Assembly (NCBI GenBank): GCA_022865865.1
Contig: JALHTN010000584.1
Location: 1 to 13,026, forward strand
From: Anaerolineales bacterium
Lineage (GTDB): Bacteria; Chloroflexota; Anaerolineae; Anaerolineales; UBA4823
DNA length: 13,026 bases
Direction: 5' to 3'
Positions 1 to 6,173 of this stretch are shown here, piece by piece; position 1 is the stretch's first letter, and each line of letters begins with the position of its first letter. The notes under the pieces were generated by a model. The model was given only the letters and a program-made list of their open reading frames with translations, was not told the DNA's origin and did no database searches. Position numbers and translations under genes: made by a program.

Positions 1-598
1 ATCCAGTTGACTTTATCATTTGATTATTATTAGGTATATTAAATTCAAGATCTGCAGCCTGAAGAAAGACAGCGACAGATTCCTCATCGAAGAGGGCCAG
101 GCGTACCAGTTCCAATCTGGTGTCTGGAAATTCTCCGAAATAATCCTTGAATACCTGGAGAATAATTTTGGCAGCGCGTTCTTTGGGAAATCCGAATATC
201 CCTGTGGAAATAGCTGGGAAGGCTATCGAGTTCAACTCCAACCGATTTGCTAATATCAAGGCGCCCATTATCGCAGCCGCGAGCTTTACGTCTTCATCAC
301 CCTCCCCCCATACTGGACCGACAGCATGTATCAAATAACGACAGGGTAATTCTCCACCACCGGTATAGGCGGGTGAATCATGCTGGACAGGACCATGCTG
401 TTCAAACCAAGCATCGCTTTCAACCTGAATTTGGGGACCTCCATTGAGTGATATTGCGCCAGCTACTCCACCTCCATGTTGGAGGTATGCATTGGCAGCA
501 TTTACGATCGCGTCGACATGTTCTTCAGTTATGTCACCGGAGATAATTTGGATAGACTTCCCAGATCCAAGGACAAATTCCCTGACTAGCTGATTCAT
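1..598 (-). CDS. Macro-domain protein, ADP-ribose / O-acetyl-ADP-ribose hydrolase type (3' end outside window)
   Basis: The reading frame starts at ATG 596-598 and stays open to the window edge, giving 199 visible residues. The protein is a macro domain, a fold that binds ADP-ribose and in the YmdB/MacroD type removes ADP-ribose or hydrolyses O-acetyl-ADP-ribose. Visible family motifs in order are DAIVNAAN at 29-36, with the ligand-contacting asparagines N33 and N36, the glycine-rich loop GGGVAGAI at 42-49, GELPCRYLIHAVGP at about 82-95, and the phosphate loop STGIFGFP at 131-138. The whole catalytic domain is therefore present and only a C-terminal tail is missing. GAGG lies about 4 bases before the start. 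It lies downstream of rplT on the same strand but has its own promoter and a hairpin separates the two. The substrate cannot be told from sequence; the class assignment is firm. Confidence 0.9.
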   Translation of the reverse strand, partial: MNQLVREFVLGSGKSIQIISGDITEEHVDAIVNAANAYLQHGGGVAGAISLNGGPQIQVESDAWFEQHGPVQHDSPAYTGGGELPCRYLIHAVGPVWGEGDEDVKLAAAIMGALILANRLELNSIAFPAISTGIFGFPKERAAKIILQVFKDYFGEFPDTRLELVRLALFDEESVAVFLQAADLEFNIPNNNQMIKSTG

Positions 599-613
599 TA
601 AACCTCATCTGCG

Positions 614-642
614 ATTGTAGCATCTCCAACATGTGAAGTCAA
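614..642 (-). promoter_or_regulatory. Sigma-70-type promoter of the macro-domain gene
   Basis: On the minus strand TTGACT (637-642) is followed after exactly 17 bases by TACAAT (614-619), with TG one base before the -10 box, an extended -10 element. Both hexamers match 5 of 6 consensus bases. Transcription would start near 607, leaving a leader of only about 10 bases that still holds the GAGG ribosome-binding site. A small inverted repeat, GGTGA-4-TCACC (646-659), lies just upstream of the -35 box and could be an activator or repressor site; that is speculation. Confidence 0.75.
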
Positions 643-728
643 CGCGGTGAAATCTCACCAAATCAACACCAATACACACCTGCTGGAGTATAGTTTTTCC
701 CATTTAATAATTGCAATTAAATGCAACA

Positions 729-750
729 TAGGCGGATAGAAATCCGCCTA
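729..750 (-). terminator. Probable terminator of the infC-rpmI-rplT transcript
   Basis: A perfect 9-base-pair stem (729-737 with 742-750) with a 4-base loop begins about 33 bases past the rplT stop. On the minus strand it is followed by TGTTGCATTT, so the U tract is interrupted and termination may be only partial or factor-assisted. Its position between rplT and the independently promoted macro gene supports the role. Confidence 0.5.
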
Positions 751-782
751 ATACCAAATATAAATTGATTAATTATTTGGAA

Positions 783-1133
783 TTAGCTCGCTTGAGCTTT
801 TTCTACTACCGCTGAGAATGCTTGAGGATCACGCACGGCCATATCAGCCAACATCTTCCTGTTCAAAGTGATCCCTGATTGTTTCATAGCATGGATGAAA
901 CGGCTGTAGGTGATGCCGTTCATCCTGGCAGCGGCGTTAATTCGTGCAATCCACAATCTGCGCAGATCGCGTCTCCGATTCCTGCGATCGCGGTATGAAT
1001 ACCATAAGCTTTTCAACATAGCCTCATTAGCTATGCGGAATAATTTATGACGGGAGTTGAATTGACCCTTCGTCATCTTGAGAACTTTTTTGTGATGCCT
1101 GCGGCGATGAGGCCCTGTTTTTACTCTTGCCAT
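783..1133 (-). CDS. rplT: 50S ribosomal protein L20
   Basis: L20 binds 23S rRNA early in assembly of the large ribosomal subunit and in several bacteria represses its own operon. The 116-residue product has the usual family length. It shows the very basic N-terminal arm ([19 protein letters not shown]) followed by the globular part with [17 protein letters not shown] at about 56-72 and [10 protein letters not shown] at about 91-100, all typical of L20. AGGAG lies 7 bases before the ATG. It is the last gene of thrS-infC-rpmI-rplT, 109 bases after rpmI, with a hairpin just downstream. Identification is secure. Confidence 0.97.
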   Translation of the reverse strand: MARVKTGPHRRRHHKKVLKMTKGQFNSRHKLFRIANEAMLKSLWYSYRDRRNRRRDLRRLWIARINAAARMNGITYSRFIHAMKQSGITLNRKMLADMAVRDPQAFSAVVEKAQAS

Positions 1134-1242
1134 TTCTATACTCCTGCGATTAGTCGAGCGTCAGTACCCGTGCGAGATTACGCACAAAATTTACTCGTTG
1201 CACACACTCACCAATCGAGATTATTAATCTAACAATGGATAA

Positions 1243-1479
1243 TTATTTACGCTTCTTCAAATACGGTGCTAGCCGATTCACACGCTTCTTGATCCCACGG
1301 CCTTTAACTGGGAGCATCTCTGTGAACAGTCGTTTCGTTCTTTTCGATGTAACTCGACGTCTATGGCTTTTTCCGCCTTTGGTACGCACCAACTTTCCAG
1401 ACCCGGTAAGCCGGAATCTTTTTGAGGTGGCTTTATGAGTTTTTAGTTTATACTTGCCAGTTCGTTTTTTCCGCGCCAC
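1243..1479 (-). CDS. rpmI: 50S ribosomal protein L35, GTG start
   Basis: L35 is a small basic protein of the large ribosomal subunit. The core KLKTHKATSKRFRLTGSGK and the C-terminal RLFTEMLPVKGRGIKKRVNR region are unmistakable. I place the start at GTG 1477-1479, giving 78 residues, because AGGAG lies 8 bases upstream. A longer 99-residue reading from 1542 would put non-homologous residues (MQSLSANEICSAGF) ahead of the ribosome-binding site. Even with this start the protein is slightly longer than the usual 64-66 residues, because of the N-terminal lead ARKKRTGKY. It sits between infC and rplT in the conserved order. The 99-base gap to infC contains a short hairpin listed separately. Confidence 0.95.
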   Translation of the reverse strand: MARKKRTGKYKLKTHKATSKRFRLTGSGKLVRTKGGKSHRRRVTSKRTKRLFTEMLPVKGRGIKKRVNRLAPYLKKRK

Positions 1480-1504
1480 GTCTTTCACTCCTCTCAAACA
1501 AAAT

Positions 1505-1530
1505 CCCGCGGAACAAATCTCATTCGCGGA
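1505..1530 (-). promoter_or_regulatory. Hairpin just upstream of the rpmI ribosome-binding site
   Basis: On the minus strand CCGCG (1525-1529) pairs with CGCGG (1506-1510), extended by one T-G wobble pair at the base, with a 14-base loop. It ends about 13 bases before the AGGAG of rpmI. In E. coli, L20 represses translation of rpmI-rplT by binding an RNA structure in this region, so a similar role is possible. The hairpin itself is short and the link to L20 is inference only. Confidence 0.3.
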
Positions 1531-1578
1531 TAAACTCTGCAAATGCTTATTATTGCGTAATTCGACCTGATTCCTATC

Positions 1579-2103
1579 TTATTTCTGTTTTGCTTTCGCT
1601 GGCGCCAAAACCATCAGCATAGCATTGCCTTCTAACGAAGGGTTCTGTTCAACAATGGCGACATCGGATAATTCTTCAGCGATATCTCTCAAATCATTCA
1701 GTGCAATTTCCGGATAAGTGATCTCGCGACCACGAAAGCGGATACGAACCTTAACTTTCTTCCCGCTTTCAAGCCATCGTCTGGCATCGCGCACTTTAAA
1801 TCCTCGATGATGCTCAGTGGTTTTTGGTCTTAAGCGAATTTCCTTTATCTCAACTTTGACTTGCGCTTTGCGAGCCTCTCGCTCCTTCTTAGTTCGTTCG
1901 TATAAGAATTTCCCATAATCCATCACCCGGCATACGGGTGGATCAGCGTTCGGAGCAACCTCAACTAGGTCAAGGTCAGATTCTTGGGCAAGGCGTAAGG
2001 CTTCCTCCGTTGATACAACGCCAACATTTTCTCCGCTACCATCAATCAAACGAACTTGAGGGACGCGGATGGAATTATTTATCCGAAATTGTGATGAGCT
2101 AAT
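1579..2103 (-). CDS. infC: Translation initiation factor IF-3, AUU start codon
   Basis: IF-3 binds the 30S subunit, prevents premature 50S joining and proofreads the start codon. The 174-residue product has the N-terminal domain (RINNSIRVPQVRLIDGSG, then DLVEVAPNADPPVCRVMDYGKFLYE), the lysine-rich linker, and the C-terminal domain from about KEIRLRPKTTEHH with RIRFRGREI. The frame opens after a TGA at 2128-2130. Before the conserved RINN motif it contains no ATG, GTG or TTG, but it has ATT at 2101-2103 placed 6 bases after AAGGAG. The first usable TTG (2049) would remove the conserved first strand and has no ribosome-binding site. An AUU start is the known device by which E. coli IF-3 limits its own synthesis. 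The gene has its own promoter downstream of thrS. Confidence 0.93.
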   Translation of the reverse strand: MSSSQFRINNSIRVPQVRLIDGSGENVGVVSTEEALRLAQESDLDLVEVAPNADPPVCRVMDYGKFLYERTKKEREARKAQVKVEIKEIRLRPKTTEHHRGFKVRDARRWLESGKKVKVRIRFRGREITYPEIALNDLRDIAEELSDVAIVEQNPSLEGNAMLMVLAPAKAKQK

Positions 2104-2156
2104 ATTGCACTCCTTATTAAATATATATCAACGGGTTCTACTACATAGACGTGCGC

Positions 2157-2186
2157 ATGATACCATAAGTCTGCTTGAATCGTCAA
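2157..2186 (-). promoter_or_regulatory. Internal promoter driving infC-rpmI-rplT
   Basis: In the thrS-infC gap the minus strand reads TTGACG (2181-2186), an 18-base spacer, then TATCAT (2157-2162). TG lies one base before the -10 box. Each hexamer matches 5 of 6 consensus bases. Transcription would start near 2150, about 47 bases before the AUU start of infC. This would let the IF-3/L35/L20 genes be expressed when the thrS T-box is switched off. Confidence 0.7.
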
Positions 2187-2209
2187 CCACGGAGATTTTG
2201 CCGCATACC

Positions 2210-4000
2210 TTATTCACGCCCTGCTATGTCTTGTTTTGCTTTAGCTTGGAATTCCTCAATCGACATTGCGCCAAGGTTTTCTTCTGATCTCAGCCTCACG
2301 GAAACTGATTCCGCCTCCACCTCCCTATCACCGATCACCAACATATAAGGGATTTTTTGGTTTTGAGCATCACGAATTTTTGCATTCATGCGGTCACCGC
2401 GCTGGTCAACTTCTACACGTAAACCAGCTTCACCAAGAATTCCTGCGACCTCGTGAGCATAATCATAATGGCGATCAGCGATAGGAATCAATACCGCTTG
2501 TACCGGAGCTAACCAGACCGGAAATGCCCCTGCAAAATGTTCGATCAAAACGCCCATGAACCTTTCCATGGATCCAAGTAATGCTCGATGGATCATATAA
2601 GGGCGGTGATCTTTACCATCCTCACCGACGTACACCAGGTCAAATCGCTCTGGCAAAGTAAAATCAAATTGGATCGTGCTCAGCTGCCATTCCCGGCCAA
2701 GTGCGTCACGCACCTTAAGATCAATTTTTGGACCATAGAAGGTAGCTTCTCCTTCATCAACCTGATAATTTATCCCTGCTCGTTCTAACGCATTTCGCAA
2801 AGCTTCCGTAGGCGCTTGCCATTGCTCGTCAGAACCAGCGGCTTTATCAGGGTTGCGTGTTGAAAGGTAAGCTTGAAATTCTTTGAAACCGAATGCTCGC
2901 AAAATATTAAGGCTGAATTCCAATACACGATCAATTTCTTCCGGCATTTTCTCTGGCTGGACAAATAAGTGGGCATCATCCTGAGTAAATCCCCGCACGC
3001 GCAAAAGCCCATGCAGCACACCACTGCGCTCATAGCGATAAACCGTACCCCATTCCGCGAAGCGTACTGGCAGATCTCGATAAGAGCGTGTTTTACTCTT
3101 ATAGATCTCGATATGGAATGGGCAGTTCATCGGTTTTAGGTAGTATTCCTGGCCTTCAATATCCAATGGAGAATACATATTCTCCTGGTACCAATCCAGG
3201 TGCCCACTTGTCTCCCAAAGATGGGCTTTCCCGATATGAGGAGAATACACAAAATCATATCCACCGATTTCATGTTCTTGCTGACAGTAATCTTCAGTCA
3301 GTTTCCGCACCATCCCCCCTTTGGGGTGCCAGAGGATCAATCCAGGACCGACCTCCTCACTCACACTGAATAGGTCCAGATCTTTCCCTAATCGGCGATG
3401 GTCGCGCTTGCGAGCTTCCTCCAATCGCCATAAATATTGCTCAAGGTCATCAGCCGATTCCCATGCCGTACCATATATTCGCTGCAGCATGGGACGCTGT
3501 TCGTCTCCCCGCCAGTACGCTCCAGCTACATTTAACAGCTTGATCGCATCCGGATTAATTTCACCTGTATTTGCTACATGTGGTCCTCTGCATAAATCAA
3601 CGAATGCATCTTGTTTATAGATGGATATATCTGGTTTTTCATCCAGTGGTTCCCCATACTCATCGAAACCACCTTGTTCAAGTCCATCAATCAATTCAAT
3701 TTTATATGGTTGGTCAGAAAAAAGTTGGCGCGCTTCATCCGCTTGCAGAACCCGTTTCTCAAATTCATGGTCTCCTGCGATGATCTCCCGCATCCGTTTT
3801 TCTAAAACATCCAGGTCTTCTGGAGTGAGCGGGCGAGGTAAATCAAAATCGTAATAAAATCCATCTTCGATGGGTGGTCCAATTGCAACTTTCCCATCCG
3901 GAAACATCTCGATCACAGCTTGCGCCATCACGTGAGCTGACGAGTGCCGGACCCGGTACAGGTTGCTGTCCTCATATCTCACCATATCTTCCTTTGCCAT
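2210..4000 (-). CDS. thrS: Threonyl-tRNA synthetase lacking the N-terminal TGS domain
   Basis: This cytoplasmic class II enzyme joins threonine to tRNA-Thr and hydrolyses mis-made Ser-tRNA-Thr. In the 596 residues the editing domain carries HxxxH (H19, H23) and CRGPH (C137, H141). The catalytic core shows the zinc ligands C293 (MNCPFH), H344 (TQDDAH) and H471 (MIHRALLGS), motif 2 around RYERSG...LLRVRGFTQ (323-340) and motif 3 around 471-482. The anticodon-binding domain follows from about 495. E. coli ThrRS has about 642 residues and begins with a TGS domain of roughly 60 residues. Here the protein starts almost directly at the editing domain, and the start is fixed by AGGAGG just before ATG 4000 and by the T-box terminator only about 40 bases further upstream. 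All editing and catalytic residues I looked for are present. Confidence 0.97.
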   Translation of the reverse strand: MAKEDMVRYEDSNLYRVRHSSAHVMAQAVIEMFPDGKVAIGPPIEDGFYYDFDLPRPLTPEDLDVLEKRMREIIAGDHEFEKRVLQADEARQLFSDQPYKIELIDGLEQGGFDEYGEPLDEKPDISIYKQDAFVDLCRGPHVANTGEINPDAIKLLNVAGAYWRGDEQRPMLQRIYGTAWESADDLEQYLWRLEEARKRDHRRLGKDLDLFSVSEEVGPGLILWHPKGGMVRKLTEDYCQQEHEIGGYDFVYSPHIGKAHLWETSGHLDWYQENMYSPLDIEGQEYYLKPMNCPFHIEIYKSKTRSYRDLPVRFAEWGTVYRYERSGVLHGLLRVRGFTQDDAHLFVQPEKMPEEIDRVLEFSLNILRAFGFKEFQAYLSTRNPDKAAGSDEQWQAPTEALRNALERAGINYQVDEGEATFYGPKIDLKVRDALGREWQLSTIQFDFTLPERFDLVYVGEDGKDHRPYMIHRALLGSMERFMGVLIEHFAGAFPVWLAPVQAVLIPIADRHYDYAHEVAGILGEAGLRVEVDQRGDRMNAKIRDAQNQKIPYMLVIGDREVEAESVSVRLRSEENLGAMSIEEFQAKAKQDIAGRE

Positions 4001-4039
4001 TTCTCCTCCTGCTAATCACACTTTCAATAATTTTGAATA

Positions 4040-4306
4040 AATGAAAACTCTCACCCTTCTGGGGCGAGAGTAAATTTCACGCGGTTCCACCCAGATTAAG
4101 CTCCAAGCTTATCTCTGCGATACCGATAACGGGGTTTCCGGTTCCCCTAATTATTCCTTGGAAAGTACCCGGGATTTTTCAGGGTTCCGCTCGCGGGTGG
4201 TATTCATTGGGGGCTATCCTGAGATGACTCTCAATCTTTGATCATCTCTCCCTGTTGCTAGCAGCACCAACTACTCTTCCCGGTCAAAGCGTTTGATATT
4301 CAGGTT
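4040..4306 (-). promoter_or_regulatory. T-box riboswitch controlling thrS
   Basis: A T-box leader senses uncharged tRNA and lets transcription proceed only when that tRNA is scarce. On the minus strand the T-box core GGGTGGAACCGCGTG (4078-4092) is clear. CTGGG (4090-4094) can pair with CCCAG (4059-4063) to form the antiterminator, which excludes the terminator at 4048-4070. A small stem with loop TGG (4097-4111) stands just before the T-box. In stem I the AGTA / GAA specifier-loop signature is seen, closed by GTTGG pairing with CCAAT. After GAA (4203-4205) the bases are TACCACC; ACC at 4199-4201 is a threonine codon followed by a purine, as expected for the specifier. Reading one base earlier would give UAC (Tyr), so the register is inferred from the downstream gene. 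The leader fills the whole 350-base gap before thrS. Confidence 0.93.
4048..4070 (-). terminator. Regulated terminator of the thrS T-box leader
   Basis: On the minus strand CTCTCGCCC pairs with GGGTGAGAG through 9 base pairs including one G-U, around the loop CAGAA. It is followed by TTTTCATTTATTC. Its 5' arm and loop overlap the CCCAG strand needed by the T-box antiterminator, so the two structures are mutually exclusive. It ends about 40 bases before the thrS start. Confidence 0.9.
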
Positions 4307-4312
4307 TGTTGA

Positions 4313-4341
4313 ATTATACCATTACCACATAATTCTACTAA
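4313..4341 (-). promoter_or_regulatory. Promoter of the thrS T-box leader
   Basis: A perfect TATAAT -10 box lies at 4313-4318 on the minus strand, with a weak TTAGTA (3 of 6 consensus bases) 17 bases upstream at 4336-4341. The predicted start near 4306 falls just before stem I of the T-box. The promoter lies immediately past the stop codon of the upstream repeat protein. Confidence 0.6.
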
Positions 4342-4350
4342 TATTGTCTC

Positions 4351-4968
4351 CTATTTGGGACACTTAAATTTCAAAATGCTCTTGTGGTATGCGGACCACT
4401 CTTTTACACTGTATCCACCGCAAGCAAAATACTCCACTTCGTAATCACCCTTGGCAATTGTGTAATCCTTTGAGGCTTCTTTATCAAGTGAAAAGACATA
4501 GGTCGAAGGTCCTGTGAGGATCGCCAAAACTCGTGAGTCTGCTTCGTTGGTCAACGTTACCTTCACGATTTTAATCGTATTGGTGATATCCACAATGTGA
4601 GGAGAACTCGGTGATTGCCTTGAGTTCGCTCCACATACTGGCATAATTAGCTTTGTATGTCGAGTGATGTCTACGATTGAAGAATCCCTCGCACCACAAT
4701 AACTGACATCCTTGAAGTATTCTCCACGCAGCACGGTATAGGTTTTTGTTTCTCCCGGCTTGACTACCATGTAATAGAATGCGGGTCCATCCAACCACAA
4801 ATAGGCCATGCTGGTTGAATCGTTTTGGATTTTTAAGGCAACTAAATCTGATTTCTCATTAGTTAAAGCGATTCCTGCGGATTTCGGTAGTGGTATTGCA
4901 GCGGTTAAAAATACGAGCACGATTAGATTTACCAAGATTAGAATCCGCATTGATTTCATCTTATTCAT
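4351..4968 (-). CDS. Secreted or membrane-anchored protein with two internal repeats, function unknown
   Basis: I do not recognise a named family. The 205 residues start with a short basic stretch (MNKMKSMR) and a hydrophobic segment at about 8-27 ending in TAAIPLPKSA, consistent with a signal peptide or N-terminal anchor. The rest is two copies of a unit of about 68 residues (about 45-112 and 136-203). Each has an L-x-GP-x-x-Y region, a KxYTxxxGxY region, then CG, and a closing cysteine. The cysteine spacing repeats (C91 to C112, C183 to C203), which suggests one disulfide per repeat in an extracytoplasmic beta-rich domain. AAGGAG lies 10 bases before the ATG, a long spacing; ATG codons at residues 4 and 7 are alternatives but lie even further from it. 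No operon partner is evident: 153 bases separate it from the reductase gene upstream, and thrS begins a separate unit downstream. Confidence 0.8.
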   Translation of the reverse strand: MNKMKSMRILILVNLIVLVFLTAAIPLPKSAGIALTNEKSDLVALKIQNDSTSMAYLWLDGPAFYYMVVKPGETKTYTVLRGEYFKDVSYCGARDSSIVDITRHTKLIMPVCGANSRQSPSSPHIVDITNTIKIVKVTLTNEADSRVLAILTGPSTYVFSLDKEASKDYTIAKGDYEVEYFACGGYSVKEWSAYHKSILKFKCPK

Positions 4969-5121
4969 ATCTGAACATCTCCTTCAATCATAACCTTGAA
5001 AAACTGGTGAATTAGATTGTCAAGCAGTGCAGTCATTGTGATTAATAATAAGTTTATCAGAAAACCGGAAAAAAAGTCCTACATCAACCGCCAAGGCTAA
5101 TAATTCAATTGTGAGCAATAA

Positions 5122-6012
5122 CTAATCTTCTAATAATTTTGTGCCGGCTAATGCTTCGATCACACCAACCACCGCAGAATTATCCTCATCGCCCATTCCC
5201 ATCGCCAGCATGGCATTGAAAAGCTGGTTGTGCACTGATGCGGATACTAATGGTATTCCATACAACCGGGCAGTATCCGAGACAATACCCAGGTCCTTCG
5301 CTTGCATATAAGCCTTGAATCCAGGTTGGCGATTTCCGGAGAATAAACGTTCGGGTTTTACATCTAGGGTCCAGCACTGTGCTGCCCCTCCTTGGATGGC
5401 TTCGACCACCTTTTGCGGATCCGCGCCAGCTTTTCGAGCAAATATCAACAATTCTCCCATGGCAACCATCTGCGCTGCAACCATGATCTGGTTGGCAGCT
5501 TTTGCGATCTGACCTGCCCCTGCTTCTCCAACATGCGTAATCTTTTTCCCCATTGCTTCCAGAACTGGTCTGACCTTTTCTAAAGTCTGGCTGGGTCCAC
5601 CCACCATGATAGCCAGTGTCCCCTGTTGAGCACCGATATCTCCCCCACTGACCGGTGCGTCTAAACACGAAACACCCTTCTCACCTAATTTCTCAGCGAT
5701 CAATCTCGCTGTGGCAGGCTTAATGGTCGAATTGTCAATAAAAATTTTCCCTTCTTCAGCTGACTCTATAATCCCATGATTTCCAAGTGCGACTTGCTCG
5801 ACATCAGGCGAGTCAGGTAAGTTTGTGATCACCACATCAACCAGAGATGCAACCTCTGCTGGTGAGGCAGCTGCTTGGGCACCTTCCCTTTGCAGTTCAG
5901 CCACCGCTTCCTGACTGCGGTTGTGTACGGTTAGAGGAAATCCTGCCTTAAGGATATTGCGTGCCATAGATTTCCCCATCAATCCCAATCCAATATAACC
6001 AATTTTTAACAT
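5122..6012 (-). CDS. 3-hydroxyisobutyrate dehydrogenase family protein, likely 2-hydroxy-3-oxopropionate (tartronate semialdehyde) reductase
   Basis: Enzymes of this beta-hydroxyacid dehydrogenase family interconvert a short beta-hydroxyacid and its semialdehyde with NAD(P). The 296-residue protein has the Rossmann motif GYIGLGLMGKSMARNI at 5-20, the substrate-binding motif DAPVSGG at 118-124, and the catalytic motif GQIAKAANQ with K171 and N174. The all-alpha C-terminal domain includes KD at 239-240. Length is normal. I start it at ATG 6010-6012 because AAGGAG lies 6 bases upstream and the family begins a few residues before the glycine loop; an in-frame extension to 6057 is possible but unsupported. 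The overall wording resembles GarR-type reductases, but substrates in this family are hard to tell from sequence and no glycerate-pathway neighbour is present. A TATAAG sequence at 6073-6078 may be its -10 box. Confidence 0.88.
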   Translation of the reverse strand: MLKIGYIGLGLMGKSMARNILKAGFPLTVHNRSQEAVAELQREGAQAAASPAEVASLVDVVITNLPDSPDVEQVALGNHGIIESAEEGKIFIDNSTIKPATARLIAEKLGEKGVSCLDAPVSGGDIGAQQGTLAIMVGGPSQTLEKVRPVLEAMGKKITHVGEAGAGQIAKAANQIMVAAQMVAMGELLIFARKAGADPQKVVEAIQGGAAQCWTLDVKPERLFSGNRQPGFKAYMQAKDLGIVSDTARLYGIPLVSASVHNQLFNAMLAMGMGDEDNSAVVGVIEALAGTKLLED

Positions 6013-6091
6013 TTTCTTCTCCTTCAGAACGAGATAATCCGATTCAGTTTCAATCAAATTAATCGATGAAACCTTATAGATTGAGGCTGAA

Positions 6092-6120
6092 TTTACGTTT
6101 GAGTTTGTTTATGCTAGAAT
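6092..6120 (+). promoter_or_regulatory. Promoter of purA
   Basis: TTTACG (6092-6097) and TAGAAT (6115-6120) are separated by 17 bases, with TG at 6112-6113 forming an extended -10 element. Transcription would begin near 6127, giving a leader of about 47 bases. It faces away from the divergent reductase gene. Confidence 0.65.
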
Positions 6121-6173
6121 GAAACTGGATATATGTTTTCGTGACATATTTTACAACAGAAATGGAGCGGGAT

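Noticed and set aside
1480..1542. 21-residue N-terminal extension of L35
   Set aside because: It lies upstream of the AGGAG that fits the GTG start and does not resemble L35.
5018..5023. Perfect minus-strand TTGACA upstream of the repeat protein gene
   Set aside because: No acceptable -10 box lies 16-18 bases downstream; the nearest candidate, TATGAT, is about 25 bases away, so I do not call a promoter.
6013..6057. 15-residue N-terminal extension of the reductase
   Set aside because: It includes the ribosome-binding site AAGGAG in its coding sequence, and the family starts at the Rossmann strand.
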